14,198 bases of DNA. Source: Prevotella sp. CAG:485. GTDB lineage: Bacteria; Bacteroidota; Bacteroidia; Bacteroidales; Muribaculaceae. A program made the position numbers and the translations under genes. Positions 6,330 through 12,913 of this stretch are shown one piece after another. The notes below the pieces were generated by a model, which was not told the DNA's origin, made no database searches, and worked only from the letters and a program-made list of their open reading frames with translations. Location of the stretch: contig FR897844.1 in assembly GCA_000437495.1 (NCBI GenBank), positions 491-14,688 on the forward strand. The letters run 5' to 3'. Position 1 is the first letter of the stretch; each line of letters begins with the position of its first letter.

Positions 6330-9300
6330 ATGAACAAGACCCTTTACCGGAGAGCGGCGTTGGCAGCAGTTCTCATGATCGGAGGACTGGGAATGCAGGC
6401 GGCGCCACCGTTGAGCGGCAGCGGCACTCAGACAGACCCATATCTGATCACCTCAAAGGCTGATGTGCTGGCTCTGGCCAAGTACGTGAACGGCACCGAC
6501 GACGGTACCACGGCCACCAACAACCAGACAAAGGCGGGCGGCGACGTGTGCGCCGGACTCTACTTTGCCTTTACGGCAGACGTAGATATGCAGCACGACA
6601 CCACCTTCCTGGGCATCGGCGCCGTAACCAATTTCCACCGCACGTCAACCACGTCGTGGAAATTCTCGGGCAACATCGACGGCCGCGGCCACAAAATCAG
6701 CAACCTGACCATCAACGGCATGGTGTTTAAGGACGACGGCTCCATAAGCACGTCAAGCAACACCACTACCCGAGGCTCGCGCCAATACACGGGCTTCATC
6801 GGCATTCTGGAAAAGGGTTCGGTGACGAATCTGCACTTTGACGCCTCCTGCTCCGTAACCTCCTATTCCAAGGTAGGCATGGTGGTAGGACGTATGTCGC
6901 AGGGTTCCACGGTTAGCGGCTGTTCATCGGCCGGCACGGTGCGCTCCTATTCCGACTACGCCGGCGGCATCGTGGGCGACTGCAGCGCCACGAGCAGCAC
7001 CACGCTGACGGTTGCCGACTGCCAAAACACCGGCACGGTATACTGCAATTACCGCTACGCAGGCGGCATCACCGGCGGCCTTTATTACGGCACCATAACC
7101 AACTGCATCAACACGGGCCGCATCGAGTTGCACTCGTTCCACAGCTCGCGCGCCGAGGGAGTGCAGGAGGGTGGCGGCGGCATCATGGGCTACTGGCAGG
7201 CAGGCGGCGTCATCACCAACTGCTTCAACGGGGGCGTGGTGAGCGTCAGCAACCAGTATGCCGGCGGCATCACGGGCCGCAGCTCCAGCTCGTCGAAGGT
7301 GCAGCTGCGCGGCAACGTGGCTCTCGGCTACGTTGACTGCCCGTCGATGAACAACCGCGGCGCCGTGGCCGGAAACCTCTACTCGCCCTCCATAGTGTCT
7401 GAAAACAACTATTACGACACGTCGCTGTGGGGCACCATGGCAGCCGGGTTCAAAGAGGCACAGGGCATCACGGGTCTCACCACTCAGCAACTCACCGGCG
7501 GCACACTGCCCGCAGGCCTTGACCCCACTTTCTGGCAGGCCGAACAGGGGCTGTATGTGCGCCCGAAACTGCAGCCGGCACTGACGCTGGCGGCAGCCCA
7601 GACTTACATCCTCTTCCCCGAAGGCACTTCAGCACAGGAGTTCGGCACTGAGGCCTCCATATCAACGCAGGGCACCATAACGGCCACTGTTAAGAACGAG
7701 GAGGGCAGCAACGTGTTCAGCATCTCGGGCGGCAAAATCCTCTGCGGCGACGCCAAGAAGGTGAGCAGCGCAGTCGTTACGCTGGTCAACGGCAGCTACA
7801 CGCTCCAGGTGCCACTGACCAAGATACCGGTGCTCTTCAGCGGCAGCGGCACGGAGGCTGACCCGTACATCATAGCCACGGCTGTCGACCTGCAGAACAT
7901 GGCAAGTATGTGCAACGGCTCAACACAGGAGCATTACACAGGCAAATACTTCAGCCAGACGGCCGACATAGACATGAAGAACGAGCCCTTCGAGGGCATT
8001 GCCTGCGTGCAGACGGGTACCAACTACCCGGAACGCACTTACTGGTTTGCCGGCATCTACAACGGCAATAACCACACCATCAGCAATGTGAAGATTGACC
8101 GTGTGAAGTTCGACGACAAGGGCGTGGCTCTGAGCTACACGGCAGCCAACGGCTCGGCCGAGAATGTGGGTCTGTTCGGTGCCTTGGGCGCCGGCGCACG
8201 CATCAAGAATGTGCGCATCGTCAACGGTATGGTGCGCGGCTATAACTATGTTGGCTCGATTGCCGGATACACGGGCAACGACGTGCAGATAACAGACTGC
8301 TACAACGGTGCTGACATAACGTGTCTGGGCGGCACGGTGGGCGGCATCGTAGGCCGCTCGAATCCCGACAACAACGGGGTTGACAATTTTGTGGAACGCT
8401 GTGTGAACACGGGCAATGTGCTGAGCAACAGCGACGAGGCCGGCGGCATCATAGGCTATTGCATAGCACGCCTCACGGACTGTGTAAACACGGGCTCGGT
8501 AACGGCACGCCATTTCAACGACGGCATCAGCTCCACTTTCGCCGAGGTGCAGAACACGGGCGGCATCGCCGGCACTAACCAGGGCGATATGACGCGCTGC
8601 GCCAACTTCGGCAGCGTATACTGCGACGGCAACGAGAGCGGCGGCCTCACGGGCTTCACCTCCACGGGCCACAAGGCAGGCAACATTGTAAGCTGCTACA
8701 ACGCGGGTGCTGTGGGCGCCGCCGACATGACTCTGTGCGGCGCGCTGATAGGCCACAACTTACAGCTCAGCTCCAACCCGGCCATGCAGGACTGTGCCTA
8801 CGACAGCCAGTTTGCGGGCTGCCGCGCGGCCAATAACCAGGACGTAACGTGGGGCATTCCTCTCACCACGGCAGAGTTCGTCAACGGCGAGGCATGGCTT
8901 GGCGCCACGGGCTGGACCTACCGCGCCGGGTACTACCCCATCAACACGGCTCTTGCCGACGAACCGGCTGTGATGGCCGCCTGCGCAAGCTACATCGTGA
9001 TGCCGGAGGGCCAGACGGCCAAGGACTTCCGCAACGGCACTCTGAGCACGGCAATGCAGCTCACGGCAACGTCGTCGAACACGGGCGCGGTAACCATCAG
9101 CGGCAACAACGTATCGGCCAACACGGCTTCCACGGCCATCTGCTCGTCGACTGTAACGCTCACCGCCAACGGCTTCTCGCGCCCTTTGGCTCTGCAGTTC
9201 ATGCCTTATGTGCTGAGCGGCACAGGCACGGAGGCTGACCCGTTTGTGGTGGCTTCGGCAGCCGACTTCAACAAGATAGGCACCTACATGAAGGAGGGCG

Positions 9301-11234
9301 CCACCAACTTCATCGGCAAATACTTTGTTCAGAACGCCGACATAGACTTCGCCTCTACCCCGTTCGTACAGGCGGGCGCTGACGGCAACTGGTTCGGGGG
9401 CAGCTACGATGGCCGCAACCACAGCGTCAGCAACATCACCAGCCAGGCGGAAGCCACCACGGAGGTCAACTCGCACGGACTCTTCGGCGGCGTGGCCCAG
9501 GGCGGCATAGTGAAGAACCTGAGTCTTAAGGGCTTCAACCTGCAGGCCAACCTCAACGGCGGTCTGTTGGCAGGTACTGTCAACGGCACGGTAAGCAACA
9601 TCACCACCGACGCCACCAGCCGCATAGCAGGCGTTAAATCGACGGTTCTTTTCACCACCTGCAAGGGTGAGCACATGGGCGGCATAGCAGGTCTGGTAAA
9701 CCCGGCGGGCCGCATAGAGAACTGCACCAACCGCGCCACTGTTGAGGGTCTGAAATATGCCGGCGGCATAGCCGGATACTCGGCCACCACGGGCAACCCG
9801 GTCATCACGGGCTGCGTCAACTACGGCACGGTAACGGGCACGGCACCCCAGGAATATACTCAGACAGGCACTCCCAAGCCCATAGAGGTTTACGCGGGCG
9901 GCATAGCCGGTCAGCTCAGCGGCACGGCCACGAACTGTGTCAACCACGGCCTTGTAACCATGTCGTCGAACAACAACGCTGTGGGCGGCATCGCCGGCAG
10001 CACCTACTCGGCAACTACCATCGACGGCTGTGTGAACTACGGCGAGGTAACGGCACGCAACTACTCGGCCGGCGGCATAGTTGGCGAAACGGCCAACACC
10101 ACGTCGCTGAAGGCCAATATGATTCAGAACTGCCGCAACTACGGCGTCATCAGCGGCATCAACCGCATCGCGGGCATTGCAGGCTATGTGAAGGCGTACA
10201 ACACGCTGAAGAACTGCGCCAACTTCGCCGACTTAGAACCGAAGGGTATGCGCAACGGCGGCATCGCCGGTGAGGTGAGCGCCACGGTGTCGGGCAGCGA
10301 CCCGTATGCCATGTTCGAGAACTGCTATAACACGGGCGCCATCAGCTGCAACGGCTATGTGGCCGGCATAGCGGGCTATCTGAGCACGGCAGGCACTCAT
10401 TTCTCTGGCTGCTTCAACGCCGGCCATATCACGGCAGCCACCATCAACGGCGGCGCGGCCGGTATCACCAACTCCTACTCGGGCGCCACCACGGTGCTGA
10501 ACTGCTACAACGAGGGCACCATATCGGGCAAGCGTTATGTGGCCGGTCTGGCGGGTAACGCAAAGGCTGTTACGGCCACCAACTGCTACAACGACGGCGC
10601 CATAGACTTCTCGGGCTCTGATTCTTATCGCGCTCAGTATGCGGGTAATGTGATTGGCGAAATGGCCACGGGCAGCGGGGCACCCACGGTGCAGAACTGC
10701 TATTACACGCAGGCTCAGTTCGACCTTGACGACAAGCTCACGGACGCGAAAGCCATCTCCGACAGGGCGCTGATGACGGCAGCCTTGGGCACCGGCTTTG
10801 TGAAGAACGCCAACTGCAAGCCTATGGTTGCGGGTCTCGACACGGTGTCGGCAGCAAAGGCTTACGCAGCCTACTTCACTCTGTCACCCAACGACAATTT
10901 CAAATCGGTGAACCACAGCTTCCCGCTTGGTATGCTTGAGGGTGTGGTATGGAGCGCTACGGGCAACCTGCGTATCTCTGACGGCCGCTGCTATCCGGCA
11001 GGCCAGGGCACGGCAACGCTCACAGCCACCTGCGGTGCTTTCAGCCGCACTTATGAGTTCGACTGCAAGACGGGTATCTCCGTTCTCGACGCCGACAATG
11101 ACCCGGTGGTAAGCATGCGCCATTATCTGCCCGACGGCACGGAGGTGACGAACCCCGAACCGGGCACGCTGATAATAACTGTATCCACCACGGCCTCAGG
11201 CCGCCGCAACACTACAAGGCACATAGCCCGGTAA
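6330..11234 (+). CDS. Giant secreted GLUG-repeat protein, three tandem modules, sorting-like tail
   Basis: This encodes 1634 residues. Residues 1-24 form a signal peptide (MNKTLYRRAALAAVLMIGGLGMQA, cleaved before APP). The body is three modules that start with near-identical headers: LSGSGTQTDPYLI (residue 28), VLFSGSGTEADPYII (501) and VLSGTGTEADPFVV (961). Each header is followed by a strand-rich region and a run of GLUG-type repeats with the signature NC-x-N-x-G plus GGIAG, predicted to form a right-handed beta-helix. I count 4, 6 and 11 cysteine-bearing repeats in modules 1, 2 and 3. Modules 1 and 2 each close with an Ig-like segment beginning YILFPEG (426) or YIVMPEG (888), and a divergent third copy (about 1515) closes module 3. 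The final 45 residues (YLPDGTEV, PGTLIITV, ending RHIAR) resemble a type IX sorting tail. GLUG repeats occur in surface adhesins and peptidase-associated proteins; no catalytic motif is visible, so an adhesive or structural role is inferred, not shown. Confidence 0.88.
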   Translation: MNKTLYRRAALAAVLMIGGLGMQAAPPLSGSGTQTDPYLITSKADVLALAKYVNGTDDGTTATNNQTKAGGDVCAGLYFAFTADVDMQHDTTFLGIGAVTNFHRTSTTSWKFSGNIDGRGHKISNLTINGMVFKDDGSISTSSNTTTRGSRQYTGFIGILEKGSVTNLHFDASCSVTSYSKVGMVVGRMSQGSTVSGCSSAGTVRSYSDYAGGIVGDCSATSSTTLTVADCQNTGTVYCNYRYAGGITGGLYYGTITNCINTGRIELHSFHSSRAEGVQEGGGGIMGYWQAGGVITNCFNGGVVSVSNQYAGGITGRSSSSSKVQLRGNVALGYVDCPSMNNRGAVAGNLYSPSIVSENNYYDTSLWGTMAAGFKEAQGITGLTTQQLTGGTLPAGLDPTFWQAEQGLYVRPKLQPALTLAAAQTYILFPEGTSAQEFGTEASISTQGTITATVKNEEGSNVFSISGGKILCGDAKKVSSAVVTLVNGSYTLQVPLTKIPVLFSGSGTEADPYIIATAVDLQNMASMCNGSTQEHYTGKYFSQTADIDMKNEPFEGIACVQTGTNYPERTYWFAGIYNGNNHTISNVKIDRVKFDDKGVALSYTAANGSAENVGLFGALGAGARIKNVRIVNGMVRGYNYVGSIAGYTGNDVQITDCYNGADITCLGGTVGGIVGRSNPDNNGVDNFVERCVNTGNVLSNSDEAGGIIGYCIARLTDCVNTGSVTARHFNDGISSTFAEVQNTGGIAGTNQGDMTRCANFGSVYCDGNESGGLTGFTSTGHKAGNIVSCYNAGAVGAADMTLCGALIGHNLQLSSNPAMQDCAYDSQFAGCRAANNQDVTWGIPLTTAEFVNGEAWLGATGWTYRAGYYPINTALADEPAVMAACASYIVMPEGQTAKDFRNGTLSTAMQLTATSSNTGAVTISGNNVSANTASTAICSSTVTLTANGFSRPLALQFMPYVLSGTGTEADPFVVASAADFNKIGTYMKEGATNFIGKYFVQNADIDFASTPFVQAGADGNWFGGSYDGRNHSVSNITSQAEATTEVNSHGLFGGVAQGGIVKNLSLKGFNLQANLNGGLLAGTVNGTVSNITTDATSRIAGVKSTVLFTTCKGEHMGGIAGLVNPAGRIENCTNRATVEGLKYAGGIAGYSATTGNPVITGCVNYGTVTGTAPQEYTQTGTPKPIEVYAGGIAGQLSGTATNCVNHGLVTMSSNNNAVGGIAGSTYSATTIDGCVNYGEVTARNYSAGGIVGETANTTSLKANMIQNCRNYGVISGINRIAGIAGYVKAYNTLKNCANFADLEPKGMRNGGIAGEVSATVSGSDPYAMFENCYNTGAISCNGYVAGIAGYLSTAGTHFSGCFNAGHITAATINGGAAGITNSYSGATTVLNCYNEGTISGKRYVAGLAGNAKAVTATNCYNDGAIDFSGSDSYRAQYAGNVIGEMATGSGAPTVQNCYYTQAQFDLDDKLTDAKAISDRALMTAALGTGFVKNANCKPMVAGLDTVSAAKAYAAYFTLSPNDNFKSVNHSFPLGMLEGVVWSATGNLRISDGRCYPAGQGTATLTATCGAFSRTYEFDCKTGISVLDADNDPVVSMRHYLPDGTEVTNPEPGTLIITVSTTASGRRNTTRHIAR
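6411..10830 (+). repeat. Three in-frame module repeats within the GLUG protein gene
   Basis: Module boundaries at the DNA level are about 6411-7829, 7830-9209 and 9210 to about 10830. The headers of modules 2 and 3 share 19 identical bases (GGCACGGAGGCTGACCCGT at 7848-7866 and 9225-9243), which are 1377 bp (459 codons) apart, so the copies are in frame. The smaller GLUG units within each module repeat the theme GGCGGCAT-A/C-GC-C/A-GG every 75-150 bp. The header of module 1 has diverged at DNA level. Confidence 0.8.
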
Positions 11235-11244
11235 GGGTTAGAGA

Positions 11245-11297
11245 GCTAAAGCAATCAGCCAAAGCAGCAGGCGCTGCTTTGGCTGATTTGCTTTTGC
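11245..11297. terminator. Strong hairpin terminator between convergent genes
   Basis: The left arm at 11248-11268 and the right arm at 11273-11294 pair over about 21 bp with a single bulge and a 4-nt loop (AGGC). An outer GC pairing extends the stem to 11245 and 11297. The hairpin begins 11 bp after the GLUG gene stop; on the minus strand it lies about 30 bp beyond the symporter stop. The T tract is short on both strands (four on plus, three on minus), but stem length and symmetry suit a bidirectional terminator. Confidence 0.8.
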
Positions 11298-11300
11298 GGG

Positions 11301-11339
11301 CTATGGTAGCTATTTTAGCTAATTTAGCTAATTTAGGAA
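11301..11339 (-). repeat. 9-nt periodic repeat giving four in-phase stop codons
   Basis: A degenerate 9-nt unit, TAGCTAAAT on the minus strand, overlaps the symporter stop. In the symporter frame it produces TAG at 11330-11328, 11321-11319, 11312-11310 and 11303-11301, each separated by two sense codons starting with CTA. Confidence 0.7.
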
Positions 11340-12689
11340 GTTGCTGAGCCAGATGAGGAGGATGAGAGCCGGCGCCACAAGGCGTATTATCCACAGGATG
11401 ACGGGGTACACGCGCAGGCGTATGGTGCCGTTGTTGGTGAGCTGGTCGGGCAGGAGGTTGCGCGGCGCTTTCCAGCCGATGTAGATGCAGGTGAGCATGG
11501 AGGCCAGGGGCAGGCAGATGTTGGTGGCGAGCATGTCGAGGAAATCGAAGATGTTTCGGCCAAAGAGCTGAATGTCGGCCAATGAGCCGAAGCTGAGGGA
11601 GCAGAGCGCGGAGAGGATGAACAGGGGGGCAAGCACCACAAGGCAGGCTTTGGTGCGGCTCAGGCCGAAGCGGTCGCAGACAAACGACACGCTGACCTCG
11701 GAAATGGATATGGTGCTGGTGAGTGCCGCCAACAGCAACAGCAGGAAGAAGAGTATGGCCCAGAGCTGCGGCGCGGGCATGGAGGCAAAGACTTCGGGCA
11801 AGGTAACGAAGACGAGCGTGGTGCCCCTCAGTCCGTCGCCCTCCAGGCCGAAGCTCATCACGGCCGGGAAGATGATTATGCCCATCATGAAGGCCACGAG
11901 CAGGTCGAGTCCGGCCACGGTGCAGGCTGTGCGCCCCAGGTTGGTTTGATGCGGATAATAGGCGGCGTAGGTGATGAGGATGCCCATGCCGAGGCTGAGC
12001 GAGAAGAAGGCCTGCCCTAAGGCGTCGATGACGGTGGAAGGGGTAATCTGACTCCAGTCGGGATTGAGGAAATAGGCCAGACCCTCTTTGGCGCGCGGCA
12101 TCTGCAGGGCCACGACCACGAAGATGAGCAGCAGCACAAACAGCACCGGCATCATTATGTTTCCGGCCCTCTCAATGCCTTTGCGCACGCCCATGAGCAA
12201 CACGCCAAGGTTGAGCACTATCATGATATATGTGGCGGTGAGGGGTCCGAAGTCGGAGCAGATAAAGCTCTCCATTTTGGCGTGGAAGCCGCTTTCGAGG
12301 CTTTGTGAGCTGACACCGGCGAAGAGGTTGCCGTTGACCGATTCCCAGAGATATTCGAGCGTCCAGCCTGCCACCACCATGTAGAAGCAGAGAATGAGGT
12401 AGGAGGCGAACAGGGCGATGCCGCCGGCCACCCACCAGGGTTTGCGGGGCGAGAAACGGGTGAAGACGTCCACCACATCGGTGCGGCCGGCGCGTCCCAG
12501 AGCCATCTCGCTGAGCATCACCGGCAGGCCGAGCAAGACTACACAGCCAATGTAAATGATGAGGAAAGCGGCGCCACCGCCCTGTTGCACTTCGGCCGGG
12601 AAGCGCCAAACGTTACCTAATCCCACCGCTGACCCTACGGTGGCTGCTATCAGCCCTATCCGGGTGCCGAAAGTCTTTTGCTCTGCCAT
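11328..12689 (-). CDS. Neurotransmitter:sodium symporter (SNF family), 11 TM
   Basis: This encodes 453 residues, a Na+-coupled secondary transporter of the NSS/SNF family (LeuT fold), probably importing an amino acid. TM1 carries the signature GSAVGLGNVWRFP (19-31), the unwound segment that binds substrate and sodium; Asn26 corresponds to a conserved LeuT sodium ligand. TM6 has FFSLSLGMGILITYAAY (228-244). TM8 has LTST (323-326), where Thr324 and Ser325 fit the Na2 site. I count 11 hydrophobic helices, as in bacterial members such as Tyt1 and MhsT that lack LeuT's TM12. The ATG at 12689 is chosen because MAEQKTFGTR leads straight into TM1, and the upstream alternative at 12728 would lie above the predicted -7 promoter element (12718-12725). 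The gene converges on the GLUG gene and is not in an operon with fbp. The specific substrate cannot be read from the sequence. Confidence 0.93.
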   Translation of the reverse strand: MAEQKTFGTRIGLIAATVGSAVGLGNVWRFPAEVQQGGGAAFLIIYIGCVVLLGLPVMLSEMALGRAGRTDVVDVFTRFSPRKPWWVAGGIALFASYLILCFYMVVAGWTLEYLWESVNGNLFAGVSSQSLESGFHAKMESFICSDFGPLTATYIMIVLNLGVLLMGVRKGIERAGNIMMPVLFVLLLIFVVVALQMPRAKEGLAYFLNPDWSQITPSTVIDALGQAFFSLSLGMGILITYAAYYPHQTNLGRTACTVAGLDLLVAFMMGIIIFPAVMSFGLEGDGLRGTTLVFVTLPEVFASMPAPQLWAILFFLLLLLAALTSTISISEVSVSFVCDRFGLSRTKACLVVLAPLFILSALCSLSFGSLADIQLFGRNIFDFLDMLATNICLPLASMLTCIYIGWKAPRNLLPDQLTNNGTIRLRVYPVILWIIRLVAPALILLIWLSNFLN

Positions 12690-12717
12690 GATATTCGATT
12701 TATGTTTGTGTATATGG

Positions 12718-12725
12718 CAAAGGTA
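12718..12725 (-). promoter_or_regulatory. -7 promoter element for the symporter gene
   Basis: On the minus strand this reads TACCTTTG, a full TAnnTTTG match identical to the -7 element of the GLUG gene. Initiation near 12711 gives a leader of about 20 nt to the ATG at 12689. There is no TTTG at the -33 distance; that position falls inside the inverted repeat at 12738-12770. Confidence 0.6.
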
Positions 12726-12737
12726 CAAAAAATTTTT

Positions 12738-12770
12738 GAGGATGTGTCATTCGGTTGCTGACACACCCTC
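12738..12770 (-). promoter_or_regulatory. 12-bp inverted repeat: operator or terminator at the symporter promoter
   Basis: GAGGATGTGTCA (12738-12749) and TGACACACCCTC (12759-12770) form a 12-bp dyad with one mismatch, which is a G-U pair in the minus-strand RNA, around a 9-nt loop. The core is TGTGTCA-N9-TGACACA. On the minus strand the dyad is followed by five A and six T residues (12737-12727), so it could terminate the upstream fbp transcript. It also covers the -33 zone of the symporter promoter and could bind a regulator. The sequence does not decide between these two roles. Confidence 0.6.
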
Positions 12771-12846
12771 TCCGATTCTATTCATCATCTAAACAAAAAT
12801 CTAAAAAAACTATCTATCGACACCTTCATCAGGCCCCTTTGTCTTA

Positions 12847-12893
12847 TTAACGTTTTTGCTCAGGTGATGGTTACAGCAAAAATTTCTTGTTAA
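12847..12893. repeat. Nested inverted repeat downstream of fbp
   Basis: TTTTTGCT (12853-12860) and AGCAAAAA (12875-12882) are perfect 8-bp arms around a 14-nt loop. They lie inside TTAAC (12847-12851) and GTTAA (12889-12893). The structure lies 20-70 bp past the fbp stop. It lacks a T tract directly after the stem on the minus strand, so it is not a textbook terminator. Confidence 0.5.
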
Positions 12894-12913
12894 CCTTTTT
12901 TTAACTTTGTTGG

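Noticed and set aside
7920..9947. Long minus-strand open frames (278 and 395 codons) opposite the GLUG gene
   Set aside because: The codon bias of the GLUG repeats keeps the antisense frame free of stops. The translations are Ala/Val/Arg-rich with no domain, and the plus strand is clearly coding.
11328..12689. Operon of the symporter with fbp
   Set aside because: The genes share a strand, but 224 bp separate them, with a -7 element for the symporter and a terminator-like dyad in between.
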